Shown: positions 24,138 through 33,563 of the stretch, in pieces
Layout: each line of letters opens with the position of its first letter
Position numbering within the stretch: the stretch's first letter is position 1
Assembly: GCA_900544285.1 (NCBI GenBank)
Contig: UQUT01000003.1
Location: 47,854 to 111,853 of the forward strand
Reading direction: 5' to 3'
Length of the DNA: 64,000 bases
Source of the DNA: an uncultured Eubacterium sp.
GTDB lineage: Bacteria; Bacillota; Clostridia; Oscillospirales; CAG-272
Position numbers and translations under genes: made by a program
The notes under the pieces: generated by a model
The model's database searches: none
Told to the model about the DNA's origin: nothing
The model's input: only the letters and a program-made list of their open reading frames with translations

Positions 24138-25291
24138 AAAAATTATTTGCCATGCTTCTCTGCCTCTGCATTCTGGCAGGAGCATTCACCGCATGCGCCG
24201 GCAATGACCCCGATCTGCCGGACAGCAGCACATCAAGTACCGGCACTTCCGGGGCGGACGTCGTCACAACAGCTCCGTCCGGCGAAGACGACACAAAAAA
24301 CAATGACGCTCTGAAAGCCGCCCTCAAGGCAGAGTTTCTTAAAGCAGCCGATGAAGTCATCGTCGGCGAAGATTCCGTAACCTTCAAGGACGCGACATCC
24401 ACGGACGGCTCGACCGTAACAATCAAAAAGAATCCGAAAAACGTCGTCAACCTTTACGCAAGCTTCACAACCCTCTGGTATGAAGCGGGCGGCTCTGTAA
24501 ACGGATGCATAGGCGGCTCGTCGTCGCAGGCGCTTTACAGCGAATACATCGGCAGAGACATCACAACCGATGAAGGAATGACCGTCGTTGCCACAACTTC
24601 CTCTGGAAAAAAATGGGATACCGAAAAGATCGTTTCAATGCAGCCCGACCTTATCATCTGCTCCACGGCAATGAGCGGTTACTCAACTATCGAAAAGCCC
24701 GCAAAGGCGGCTGACATCCCCGTCATCGCCGTCAGCTATGACGACTTCTCCGATTATCTCAAATGGTTCAAGGTATTCTGCAACCTTTCCGGTCATGCGG
24801 AACTCTGGGACAGCGTCGCAATGAAGGCTCTTGACGATGTCGTTGAGGTTCTTTGCGAAATTCCAGACGGAAACGCTCCCCGCGTATTCAGCATGTTTGC
24901 CAATGCCAGCAAGCTGGACGCAAACACTTCGTCAACGGTCGTCGGCGGAATGGTAACCGCAATGAAGGCAATAAACATAGTTGACGACTGGCCGAACACC
25001 GACGGCGCAGAACGTCTGACAATCAACCTTGAAACCGTATTCGCGGCAAACCCCGATATCATCATAGTACAGTGTCACGCAGGAACCGATGATGCCAAAA
25101 AGCAGGTTGAAGAAACTTACGGAAGCAACCCCGTATGGCAGTCGCTGAGCGCCGTAAAGAACGGAAAGGTATTCTATCTTGAGAAATCTCTCTTCCACAA
25201 CAAGCCCAACAGCCGTTTTGCGGAAGCATATCAGAAGCTCGCGGAAATCCTTTATCCGGACGTCAATTTCTCATTCAAAAGCGAAAAGTGA
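24134..25291 (+). CDS. ABC importer substrate-binding lipoprotein (haem/siderophore class)
   Basis: 385 residues. Signal peptide with lipobox ending at Cys21 (ILAGAFTAC), then a Ser/Thr/Asp-rich linker to about residue 70 and a periplasmic-binding class III fold (PDLIICSTAMSGYSTIEKPA; NPDIIIVQCHAGTDDAKKQ; AVKNGKVFYLEKSLFHNKPN). It binds the cargo outside the membrane and feeds the FecCD permease. Start overlaps the ATPase stop (ATGA). The ligand is inferred as haem or another porphyrin/chelate because of the downstream radical SAM gene. Confidence 0.9.
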   Translation: MKKLFAMLLCLCILAGAFTACAGNDPDLPDSSTSSTGTSGADVVTTAPSGEDDTKNNDALKAALKAEFLKAADEVIVGEDSVTFKDATSTDGSTVTIKKNPKNVVNLYASFTTLWYEAGGSVNGCIGGSSSQALYSEYIGRDITTDEGMTVVATTSSGKKWDTEKIVSMQPDLIICSTAMSGYSTIEKPAKAADIPVIAVSYDDFSDYLKWFKVFCNLSGHAELWDSVAMKALDDVVEVLCEIPDGNAPRVFSMFANASKLDANTSSTVVGGMVTAMKAINIVDDWPNTDGAERLTINLETVFAANPDIIIVQCHAGTDDAKKQVEETYGSNPVWQSLSAVKNGKVFYLEKSLFHNKPNSRFAEAYQKLAEILYPDVNFSFKSEK

Positions 25292-26544
25292 TGTTTTCCG
25301 AGCGTTATAAAAGTCATCACGACGCATCGCGCAATCTCAAAAAACGGTATACAACAGACATCGGCGGGGAGGAATATCTTCCCGCCGTGCTTGCGGAAAA
25401 GCCGGAAAGTCGCCGCGTAATCTATCTTCATGTTCCGTTTTGCAACAAGATCTGCACTTTCTGCCCGTTTCACCGTCCAGATGAGCTTGACCGTCGTGAA
25501 TATCACAAATATCTGATCGAAGAGATACATAAAATTCGGGCATACCCCTATATGGAAGCCCCGATTGACGCAATCAACTTCGGCGGCGGCACGCCGACTT
25601 CCCTTTCGCCCGCCCAGATGAAAGCCGTGCTCGCAGAGCTTCATAACAGCTTTCAGGTCGCGCCGGAAGCGGAAATCAGCGTTGAAACATCGGCAACCGG
25701 ACTTTCAGACGAAATGATCGGAGTTCTGAAGGAGGGCGGCGTAAATCGCCTGTCCGTCGGAATACAGACCTTCGATGACGGCGCAAGAAAACTGCTCGGC
25801 AGGCGCGGAAGCGGTGAATTTGCGGCGTCGCGCGTTGCGGCTGCAATGAACGCCGGAATCCGTAATACGAATATAGATCTGATATATAATTACCCGTCCC
25901 AGACCGACGCACAGCTCATAAATGATCTGAATGTCATATCAGAGCTTGATGTTGCGGGAATATCATTTTATTCGCTCATGCTTCATGAAAAAACTCCGCT
26001 GTATAATCGACTTGACGAGAGTACAAAGGCGCAAATGCAGAATATGACGCGCGAAAAAGAGCTGTTTGACATGATTTTTGATAATCTCGCCCCGCACGGT
26101 TACAAAATGCTGGAGCTGACAAAGCTGGTCAAGGACGGGCGTGACCGTTATGACTATATGGAAATACGCCACAGCGGCGGGAGCTGTATCGCTCTCGGTC
26201 ATGGCGCGGGCGGCAATATCGAAAACTATTTTTATCATAATTCGCACGCAATACCCGATGTATCCGATGAAATACGCATCTGCTCGCGCGGGCGGGTTCT
26301 TCTGCCCGAATATCGGATAGTCGACTCACTCATCTACGCAATGCAAAAAGGCAGTGTAAGCCTGACTGAGTTTTCAGGGCGCCTCGGCATCGACCTTATT
26401 TCTCTGTTCGGTGAAAAGCTTGCCGCCTTTGCCGCAGAGGGATATCTGACAGTGGACGGAGACACCGTCACGCTTACCCGCGACGGCGTATTCTTCGGCA
26501 ACAATATCATTTCGGCTCTGATCGGCATAATTGCCGACAGATGA
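25291..26544 (+). CDS. HemW/HutW-like radical SAM protein
   Basis: 417 residues. The radical SAM cluster motif CNKICTFC (Cys about 51, 55, 58) lies in YLHVPFCNKICTFCPFHR, the form used by the HemN/HemW/HutW group; GGGTPTSLSP and SVETSATGLSDEM, then RLSVGIQTFDD follow. A HemN C-terminal-like domain is present (about 340-417). HutW/ChuW enzymes open haem without oxygen; HemW is a haem chaperone. Location at the end of a flavodoxin/FecCD importer operon favours anaerobic haem use over housekeeping HemW. A GTG three bases earlier is an alternative start. Followed by a solitary copy of the RNA-repeat terminator hairpin. Confidence 0.82.
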   Translation: MFSERYKSHHDASRNLKKRYTTDIGGEEYLPAVLAEKPESRRVIYLHVPFCNKICTFCPFHRPDELDRREYHKYLIEEIHKIRAYPYMEAPIDAINFGGGTPTSLSPAQMKAVLAELHNSFQVAPEAEISVETSATGLSDEMIGVLKEGGVNRLSVGIQTFDDGARKLLGRRGSGEFAASRVAAAMNAGIRNTNIDLIYNYPSQTDAQLINDLNVISELDVAGISFYSLMLHEKTPLYNRLDESTKAQMQNMTREKELFDMIFDNLAPHGYKMLELTKLVKDGRDRYDYMEIRHSGGSCIALGHGAGGNIENYFYHNSHAIPDVSDEIRICSRGRVLLPEYRIVDSLIYAMQKGSVSLTEFSGRLGIDLISLFGEKLAAFAAEGYLTVDGDTVTLTRDGVFFGNNIISALIGIIADR

Positions 26545-26570
26545 CTTTTGCCAAAATCACGTTTAATAAC

Positions 26571-26614
26571 ACAGCGCGACGTCACTCCTGTCCTTTCTGA
26601 TGACGCCGCGCTGT
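26571..26614 (+). terminator. Terminator hairpin, solitary copy of RNA-repeat 3' end
   Basis: ACAGCGCG.CGTCA ... TGACG.CGCGCTGT with loop containing TCCTTTCT; the same 44 bases as at 16734 and, with one change, at 29811. Here it closes the radical SAM operon, though the following bases (GGTTTTG) are a weak U-tract. Confidence 0.75.
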
Positions 26615-26779
26615 GGTTTTGTTTGAGGGATAAAAGGGGGTCGTAGACGCTTTCGGGTGTTTTTCGGTCAAGTTTTTGCCGCATATTGAGGATTTTTCGC
26701 ACTTTAATTCAATATTTTGCCTGTTCGACAGTATATAAGTAATTTATATCTTATGTTTTCATTTTCGACATATATATCA

Positions 26780-26808
26780 TTGACAAAGCGATCGATCAGT
26801 GCTATAAT
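26780..26808 (+). promoter_or_regulatory. Promoter of GNAT/TIR operon
   Basis: TTGACA (26780-26785), 17 bases, TATAAT (26803-26808); consensus. Confidence 0.9.
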
Positions 26809-26839
26809 TACAGGAGAAACAATACAAGGCAGGTAAATT

Positions 26840-27949
26840 ATGAGACTTGACAGGCTAACAGAAGAAAACAAGGAATTGTTTAACAAAGCGTTCGCCCTTT
26901 ATACCTCGGCTTTTCCGGAGATTGAACGCAGAGATATTGACGAGCAGGAACGCGTCATGAAAAACCCACACTACAATTTTGACGCCATAACCGCCGGAGA
27001 CAATTTTATTGGCATAATGCTTTATTGGGAGACGGACAGGCTTATATATCTTGAGCATTTTGCCGTGCTTCCTGAGCTGAGAAATCACAGCCGCGGCACA
27101 GAAGCACTTGAGTTACTTAAGAATAAAGGCAAAGTCGTTGTCCTTGAAATCGAAGACCCCGTAGACGAAATAACAAAAAGACGTTACGGTTTTTACACAC
27201 GCAACGGCTTCGTTATGACCCCGCATTATCACATCCAGGCAAAATATCATCTCGGTTGCGACGACCTGATGCTTAAAATTCTTTCGTTCCCGTATTCAAT
27301 CAGTCGCGAAGAGTATTTCGGATTCATCAATTTCATGACAAAAGAAATCGGCATACTTCCGCATTTTTCTTCGGATGTCACCGTGCGTCCGATGACAGAA
27401 GCCGATGACAGTCTTAAGGTGGCAAGACTCATTTATCTGAGCGACATATATATCTATCCCTATTGGTTTGACAGCATTGATGACGGAGAAAAGGTCATTG
27501 AAAAGATGATAGAACTCCCGACAATATATAACAGGAACAACATTCTTCTCGCGATAGCCGAAAACGGCGATATAGCCGGCGCGCTTGTCGGTTGCAATTG
27601 TCCGTTTGAAGAGGAAAAAGAAAATATACTCAAAGCATTTGAATCGGCAGGTGTGACCTCGGACAAAAGAACCGATTATATATTTGAAAATTATTATGCA
27701 AAGATGAGCGAGGATCCAAAAGGATATTACGTTTCGAATATAACAGTTGATCCCGATTACAGACATCGCGGAATCGGGACAACGCTTTTACAGGAAGCGG
27801 TCAAGGATAAACCGCTCAGTCATCTTGAATGTGTGAAAGAAAACATCGGCGCATGGAGAGTGTACCAGAGGCTTGGATTTGCAATTACAGAGGAATATCC
27901 CGGTGTATTTGATGTGCCGTGCTATAAAATGATCAGAGTAGGAGAATAA
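26840..27949 (+). CDS. Two-domain GNAT acetyltransferase
   Basis: 369 residues with two GNAT folds. The first (1-160) has EHFAVLPELRNHSRGTEALE; the second (about 175-369) has the cleaner acetyl-CoA motif VDPDYRHRGIGTTLLQEAV followed by NIGAWRVYQRLGF. The first loop lacks the usual RxxGxG/A pattern and may be degenerate. It is separated by a single base from the start of the TIR gene, so the two are cotranslated. Substrate unknown; the tight linkage suggests a joint task with the TIR protein. Confidence 0.82.
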   Translation: MRLDRLTEENKELFNKAFALYTSAFPEIERRDIDEQERVMKNPHYNFDAITAGDNFIGIMLYWETDRLIYLEHFAVLPELRNHSRGTEALELLKNKGKVVVLEIEDPVDEITKRRYGFYTRNGFVMTPHYHIQAKYHLGCDDLMLKILSFPYSISREEYFGFINFMTKEIGILPHFSSDVTVRPMTEADDSLKVARLIYLSDIYIYPYWFDSIDDGEKVIEKMIELPTIYNRNNILLAIAENGDIAGALVGCNCPFEEEKENILKAFESAGVTSDKRTDYIFENYYAKMSEDPKGYYVSNITVDPDYRHRGIGTTLLQEAVKDKPLSHLECVKENIGAWRVYQRLGFAITEEYPGVFDVPCYKMIRVGE

Positions 27950-27950
27950 A

Positions 27951-29255
27951 ATGGACGTTTTTATCAGTTACAGACGCGACGGCGGTTATGCCCTTGCAAG
28001 ACTTTTGTATGAATGCCTGAAAAAAGAGAACATTTCAACTTTTCTTGACCTTGAAGAGCTTCGCTCTGGTCCTTTCAATGAAAAGCTGTATAACGCTATC
28101 GAAAACGCAGAAAATTTTCTGCTCATCCTCCCGCAACACGCTCTCGACAGATGTGTAAACGACGACGACTGGCTAAGACTCGAGGTTGAACATGCTCTTA
28201 AATTCAAGAAAAATATAATTCCGATAATGGCGGATGATTTCACATTTCCTACACAGCTTCCTCAGTCAATGCAAGTTCTGCCGTATTTCAACGGAGTCCA
28301 GGTCAGCCGCGAGTATTTTGACGCTTCAATGTCAAAGATAGTCTCAATGCTGAAAGGACTTGAAGAAAGAGAAAAGGGCACGCCACAGCACGGCAAAAGA
28401 GAGGAAGTCCGCTATTACTACAGCGAAGACGAGCTTGAAAAGCATCGTCTGAAGGCAGAAGATTTGGTAATATCAAAATATGAAGATCATATTATAAGAA
28501 AACTTCTTGCCGGGAAAGAGGATGTGGTCTGTCTTGACGTAAATGTGCTCAGTCCTGACGGAGCCTATCAGCTCATAAACTATCCCGCAATTTCAAAGGT
28601 AATTGCACTTACATATAACGACGATGTCGAAAAAGAAGGAAACGAAGGAAGGCAGGGCAGAAATGTCTTCTTCAAAAAAGTGCAATTCGAGTCTGACGAC
28701 TTTGAGGACGAACTTGAACGTTGTCTTTCGGGATGCGATGCGGATGGCATAGATTTTGTAGTCCTCAATCTCGCAATCCTTGATTTCAAGAAACCGTTCA
28801 AGGTCCTTCAGTCAATAAGAAGTCTGATGAATGACGATGCCACAATGATAATTTGTGACGTTGACGACGGAGCTGTTTTTGCATATCCTGACAAAGACGA
28901 ATACTTTTCTAAATTTCAGTCGTATTATATTCACGACAAATACAGCGGATACAGATATACCGGAAGACAGATATATCCCTATCTCAAAAAACTTGATGCC
29001 AGAGATATTCGCCTTGAGCAGTACGGAATAAACACTTCCGATATGACAAGAAAAGAAAAAAAGGCATTGTTCGAGACATGGTTCAGTTTTATTCCGAACG
29101 ATTTCAAGCGCATGTTAAGGGAAGATCCGAACAGTGAAATAGCCAAAGAAGTCATAGCTTTTTGCGATGAATATTATGACGACATTGATGAACAGTTCTT
29201 CTCAAGCGATACCATTTTCTCTGCCGGCTATGTCATATACTCGGCAAGATTTTGA
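27951..29255 (+). CDS. TIR-domain protein fused to methyltransferase-like domain
   Basis: 434 residues. Residues 1-135 are a TIR domain: box 1 VFISYRRDGG, LDLEELRSGPFNEKLYNAIE, and the WxxxE motif W74-E78 (DDWLRLEVEHAL) that supplies the catalytic Glu in NAD-cleaving TIRs. From about 165 on is a Rossmann-type domain like class I methyltransferases (DVVCLDVNVLSPDGAYQLIN; GIDFVVLNLAILDFKKPFKV; DDATMIICDVDDGAVFAY). TIR effectors in bacteria hydrolyse NAD or make cyclic-ADP-ribose signals in phage defence. The C-terminal part could sense a ligand or modify a target; inferred. A hairpin terminator follows. Confidence 0.85.
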   Translation: MDVFISYRRDGGYALARLLYECLKKENISTFLDLEELRSGPFNEKLYNAIENAENFLLILPQHALDRCVNDDDWLRLEVEHALKFKKNIIPIMADDFTFPTQLPQSMQVLPYFNGVQVSREYFDASMSKIVSMLKGLEEREKGTPQHGKREEVRYYYSEDELEKHRLKAEDLVISKYEDHIIRKLLAGKEDVVCLDVNVLSPDGAYQLINYPAISKVIALTYNDDVEKEGNEGRQGRNVFFKKVQFESDDFEDELERCLSGCDADGIDFVVLNLAILDFKKPFKVLQSIRSLMNDDATMIICDVDDGAVFAYPDKDEYFSKFQSYYIHDKYSGYRYTGRQIYPYLKKLDARDIRLEQYGINTSDMTRKEKKALFETWFSFIPNDFKRMLREDPNSEIAKEVIAFCDEYYDDIDEQFFSSDTIFSAGYVIYSARF

Positions 29256-29367
29256 GAAATCATATTCTTGAAATTCAGCTGTTCCTTGCAGACCAATTTC
29301 AGGACGAAACCCAAAAACATCAATGCGGTTGCATGCTAAAAACCACAAAAACAATCAATTCCGATAT

Positions 29368-29410
29368 CTCCCGTTGCATCATACAAGAATTTGCAACGGG
29401 AGCTTTTATA
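29368..29410 (+). terminator. Terminator of GNAT/TIR operon
   Basis: CTCCCGTTGCA pairs with TGCAACGGGAG, then CTTTTATATT. Confidence 0.75.
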
Positions 29411-29508
29411 TTCAATAACGCCTGACTATATTGCAAGATTTCCACAATCACTTTTGCAGATCCGCAAAAGTTCCTCTCCCACCTCCTTTCCCCACAACTT
29501 TTTCCCCA

Positions 29509-29867
29509 TTTTCAAAAATTTTTTCGATTTTTTCAAAAAATTTTTCAAAATGTGCACCTTTTTGCGTATTTCATTACACTGTATATATGGAGCACAAAAA
29601 ATCCGACCTGCTTTCGGGTCAGAATAACAGCTTCACAGATATTTTTATTATCTTCGGTATTGTACTGTGCCGGATTGCCATTCCCCCCGGCGATAGATCC
29701 AGCTCGGTGCAGATCGATGATATATCTTTCCCATTTTCCCTGCGCGACACACGCTCCTTTCTCATGTCGCGCAGGGAAAATGTCGGGCGGAAACCCCTTC
29801 CGCCCGCAATACAGCGCGACGTCACTCCTGTCCTTTCTGATGACGCCGTGCTGTTTTTGTATATAAA
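29509..29867 (+). ncRNA. Interspersed structured-RNA repeat, copy 2
   Basis: Second copy of the 16434-16785 repeat. The first conserved hairpin is a perfect 12-bp stem here, CCCTGCGCGACA (29738-29749) with TGTCGCGCAGGG (29765-29776), its loop holding CTCCTTTCT (29754-29762). The second is CGGGCGGAA/TTCCGCCCG (29784-29806) and the third the terminator 29811-29854 followed by TTTTT. Upstream are the same AT-rich block and TATATAT box. It lies between the TIR operon and the convergent SbcC-like gene, again outside any gene. Confidence 0.65.
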
Positions 29868-29901
29868 CATATCCTCCGTGCAATACGCACGGAGGATATG
29901 T
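29867..29901. terminator. Bidirectional terminator
   Basis: ACATATCCTCCGTGC / GCACGGAGGATATGT, 15-bp stem, directly after the SbcC-like stop region and after RNA copy 2. Confidence 0.8.
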
Positions 29902-29903
29902 TA

Positions 29904-32291
29904 TTAAAATCTGATAACGTTTCCGCTCATCATGTCGGTATATTCTTCCTTGCAGGTGAGGAAAACAACCTGATGACGAATTGCGCAATCCTCGAGAAGC
30001 TCGCATGAGCCCGCCGTCCGATCGGCATCCATATTGGCAAACGGATCGTCAAGAACTATGACGCCTCCGCCGTCCGGGAAGAGATGATCAAGCGCCGCAA
30101 TACGGAAAGCAAGGTAAACAGTTTCCTTCGTACCTTCGGAGAGTTTTTTGTAATCAATAAGGGTGTTACCGCTGTATATCTTCATATTGAGCTTCTCCGC
30201 GTCCGGAAATTCAGAAGAAATCCTTCCGCCCGATATTATTTTCAGATTATGCATGAATCTGTCCGCAACGTCCTGCATGGGATTGTCGTGAATGCTTTCC
30301 TTCTGCTCCGTGAAAATCTTACGAATATGAATCCAGTGACCGAGCAATGTTTTCTGCTCCTCATATGCCTGTCTTTTGCGTTCAACATCGGATATCGGAT
30401 CGACCGTAATACCCTCTTTATAGGTCTCCGCTCTGCTGATTGCCGACGTTTTCGTCTCAAGCGCTTCCATCTTATTTCGCTGCTTAAACTTACAATCTTC
30501 CTGAAGTGATCTGAGATGACTTTCCGGATCCGTTATGCCCGCATATTCCGCCGGTATCTCCGATGTCTCGGAGAGCGAGTCTTTTGCTTTCCGAAGCTCT
30601 GCCGCGACGTCATCCGCTTTTGTTTCAAGCTCAGAAATACTGCCGTATTCCGCTATGTATCCGGAAATGACGGTTTCTGCGGAAGTCACAAATCTCGAAA
30701 CGTCCTTTCCGCCGCAAAATTCCGAAATGTCACTATCAATCTCGGCTTTTGTACGCACAGTGTTTCCGATCGCCCCAACCGACGCTTCAAGCGCTTCAAA
30801 GGACATATCTCCCAGAAACGCCGAGAGCCTGCCCTTCGCATTTTCATATGTGACGACGGCACTTTCAACCCTGCGTTTGAGGTCATCAAGCTCATCAAGT
30901 GACGAAACGCCGTATTTATTGAATATTCCGCCGACCGCCTCTTTGAGCGTTGCAATCTGCGATTCGACCGACCCGACGTCGACATCAGCCGGAGAAAGCT
31001 CCATATCCATAACGCCCGGGATTTTGAGCCTTACGGCTTCCGTGATCTGCGCTTCCCCATCGTTTATTTCAATGAGGTTTCCGGTTCGGAGCGACGTAAT
31101 TTCGACAGTATTTCCGCCGAACATTTCAATCGCCGCGGAAATGTTTATCCCGCAGAGCCTGTTTTCGAGCTTTGCTATGTTTGTCTGCGCGGCTCTGACC
31201 TGCTTTATCTCATCATCTGACGGACATTCCGCAGAAAGCAGACCCGCGTCCACTTTTTTAAGTTCCTCCGAATATTGCTTTGCCTTTTCATATTTATCAA
31301 TAAGCTCTCTTTCAGCCTTTTCCTTCTGAAGTCTGCGTGCCCTTTCCAGAGAGCGCTCCAGAGAAGGCCATGACGAAAGAACACTGCGGAGCTTTTCATC
31401 CTCTTTTACAAGCTGCGATACGTTCTTTGTGCGTTCGGCTTTGAGGGTCAAAAGGCTTGCAAAGGCATTAAACTTTTCATATTTCTCCTCTGCCGCGGTC
31501 GCCGCGCCGTCCGCACGGACATATTCCGCAAGTGCGCAGTCGACGTCAGCTTCGAGCTTTGATATATTTTCAAGAGTTTCGTTTGCGTCTTCAAGGGCAT
31601 AATAGGCTTTGAGTATCTCGCCGATACCGTTTGACCACCTTCCGACCCCCGATTTTTTCGCAGGCGCATTTCTTTCAAAATCCCAATGCTTTCCCGCAAT
31701 TTCATCAATCTTTTCGTCTATCGCTTTTTCTATCGAATCCGTCGTGATACCGTCACTTTCGGCAAACGCAAGTGTGACGGCGTCCGCAATCTCCTGTTTT
31801 GCGCTTTTTGCGTCCTTTTTGTCGGAAGCGTCAAGAAGCGTCCGGAGTGCCGAATCCGTATTTTTCTGAGACGAAAACAGCAAATCCGAATACACACCCT
31901 CGCCGTAAAGCAGTATGCCCTTTAAGATTTCTTCGATTTTGTCCCTGTCGCGGATAGCGCCTTCGGGCGTTGAAAGCACACATCTGGAATCGGAGCCCCA
32001 TTCCTTTGAAAGCGTGTATGTGCCTTCATCCGTTTCAATCGAGACCTTTCCGTCTATATAGTCGCCGGAAACGGCGCCCTTCTTTGCGCTCGGAAAATAC
32101 TGGTCTACAAAATCCTTATCGCTTCTTCCGTCAACGCGGGCGTTCTGAAAAAGTGTTTTGAAAAGAAGGTTCACAAGCGTGCTCTTTCCGCTCTCGTTTT
32201 TACCGTAAATAATGTTTATCCCATCCGAAAGAGAAACGTCACGGTCACAAACGCCGGCAAACTGTGTGCATGATATTCTGCGGATTACCAT
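29904..32291 (-). CDS. SbcC/YhaN-like AAA ATPase (SMC-type)
   Basis: 795 residues. Walker A GKNESGKSTLVNLLF at about 30, two long coiled-coil stretches (about 200-370 and 500-680), then the signature LSEGTKETVYLAFRIA and Walker B GGVIVLDDPFANMD near the C-terminus. This is the layout of SbcC/Rad50 or YhaN. With the SbcD-like phosphoesterase encoded directly upstream it should form a DNA end-processing nuclease. It is shorter than E. coli SbcC (about 1,050 residues) and lacks an obvious zinc-hook CxxC. The start follows the upstream stop without a gap. Confidence 0.88.
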   Translation of the reverse strand: MVIRRISCTQFAGVCDRDVSLSDGINIIYGKNESGKSTLVNLLFKTLFQNARVDGRSDKDFVDQYFPSAKKGAVSGDYIDGKVSIETDEGTYTLSKEWGSDSRCVLSTPEGAIRDRDKIEEILKGILLYGEGVYSDLLFSSQKNTDSALRTLLDASDKKDAKSAKQEIADAVTLAFAESDGITTDSIEKAIDEKIDEIAGKHWDFERNAPAKKSGVGRWSNGIGEILKAYYALEDANETLENISKLEADVDCALAEYVRADGAATAAEEKYEKFNAFASLLTLKAERTKNVSQLVKEDEKLRSVLSSWPSLERSLERARRLQKEKAERELIDKYEKAKQYSEELKKVDAGLLSAECPSDDEIKQVRAAQTNIAKLENRLCGINISAAIEMFGGNTVEITSLRTGNLIEINDGEAQITEAVRLKIPGVMDMELSPADVDVGSVESQIATLKEAVGGIFNKYGVSSLDELDDLKRRVESAVVTYENAKGRLSAFLGDMSFEALEASVGAIGNTVRTKAEIDSDISEFCGGKDVSRFVTSAETVISGYIAEYGSISELETKADDVAAELRKAKDSLSETSEIPAEYAGITDPESHLRSLQEDCKFKQRNKMEALETKTSAISRAETYKEGITVDPISDVERKRQAYEEQKTLLGHWIHIRKIFTEQKESIHDNPMQDVADRFMHNLKIISGGRISSEFPDAEKLNMKIYSGNTLIDYKKLSEGTKETVYLAFRIAALDHLFPDGGGVIVLDDPFANMDADRTAGSCELLEDCAIRHQVVFLTCKEEYTDMMSGNVIRF

Positions 32292-33422
32292 TTATTTTCC
32301 CTCCTTTATGGACTTCAGAAGCTCATATGCAAGCTGCGCTTCCTTCGGCTCATCAATAAGCGCCGTCAGCAGCTTTGCGGAAAATGACGTTTCCGGAAAT
32401 TCCGCGTCTATCAGTTCTTTCGATATGATTCTGCTGAGATCGCAATCGCTGTATGTACCTTCGATGAACCTCGAAAGTGCCTTCCCGACCGTTTCCGCCC
32501 TGTCTGCATATTCATCCGCCGTAACAGCGCCGCAAAGGATAAGATCAACTATGCTTTCATCGGAAATATCTTCAAGCTCGCGATCGATAATGCTTTGCAT
32601 TTTTTCTGCCGAAAGCGTTATTTTTTTGCGATAAAAACGCAGATTTCCCGAAACATATTTCTTTGCGCGGACGATCTTGTCACTGTCTATTTCAATGACA
32701 AAACATTCTCCGTCCGTATTACAGTTTACATCCGTCTGAACATGCGTTCCGGCATTGAAGATTTTATCTGAGCGTTTTTCATAGCTTTCCGTCAGATTTG
32801 CGGGAAACGGAACGTGCGTATGACCTATAAGCCAGACGTCAACAGGTATGCTTTCAAGCTCGGAGCGCTTCATAAGGAAATACTGCCCCTCGCTGTCAAT
32901 CGTTTCGCCTTCGACGGCGCCGTGCGCAATTCCGATATGATATTTTCCGTCATGCCCGATTGTCTCGTTTTTTATCCATCCGAGATTGTTTTGTCCGGCC
33001 TGAGAATGAAGTGAATTGCAAAGCGCGGGGTATATTATTACGTCGTCTTCGCCGACCGTAATTTCATAAGGACGGTGCTCCGTCAGAAGCATGATGTTGT
33101 CATAGTCAGCGATTATCTCTCTGACGCATTGCCAGACTCTGACGTCTTTATCATAATAATCATGATTACCGGGAAGAATGACAACCGTCCCCGCAAAATC
33201 CGAAAGCATGCCAAGCAGAGCCGCAATATCCTTTTTCGGTACTCCTCGCGTGTTTTCAAACAGGTCCCCCGCTATGACAAAAAGTCCGCACCCCTCTTTG
33301 TTTGCCGCGCTAACCATATCGGAAAATGCGCCCGTTCTTTTGCTTATAATAACGGACGATTTTTCATGACTTGCATATTTCAGTCCGATGTGATTGTCTC
33401 CAGTCAGAAATATTTTCAACAT
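32292..33422 (-). CDS. SbcD/YhaO-like metallophosphoesterase
   Basis: 376 residues. Calcineurin-type motifs: GDNHIG (about 8), AGDLFENTRG (about 51), GNHDYYD (about 84), H in IAHGAVEGE (about 170) and GHTHVPF (about 200), the set of metal ligands of SbcD/Mre11 nucleases. It is followed immediately by the SbcC-like ATPase, which supports a two-subunit nuclease for DNA double-strand ends or hairpins. A TATAAT-like box on the minus strand lies at 33460-33455. Confidence 0.9.
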   Translation of the reverse strand: MLKIFLTGDNHIGLKYASHEKSSVIISKRTGAFSDMVSAANKEGCGLFVIAGDLFENTRGVPKKDIAALLGMLSDFAGTVVILPGNHDYYDKDVRVWQCVREIIADYDNIMLLTEHRPYEITVGEDDVIIYPALCNSLHSQAGQNNLGWIKNETIGHDGKYHIGIAHGAVEGETIDSEGQYFLMKRSELESIPVDVWLIGHTHVPFPANLTESYEKRSDKIFNAGTHVQTDVNCNTDGECFVIEIDSDKIVRAKKYVSGNLRFYRKKITLSAEKMQSIIDRELEDISDESIVDLILCGAVTADEYADRAETVGKALSRFIEGTYSDCDLSRIISKELIDAEFPETSFSAKLLTALIDEPKEAQLAYELLKSIKEGK

Positions 33423-33563
33423 ATATACCTCGCTTAGAGTTTGATTATGAATTTATTATAACACATAATAATGTTTTTTGTGATTTTTGCAAAAACAACT
33501 TGCGAATCGCGGCGGCAATGCCCGATATGGTCATTGCCGCCGTAAATTGAGAGCGGATGGAGT

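Noticed and set aside
30535..31329. 264-codon plus-strand frame opposite the SbcC-like gene
   Set aside because: Ser-rich antisense shadow of a coiled-coil coding region with no start signal.
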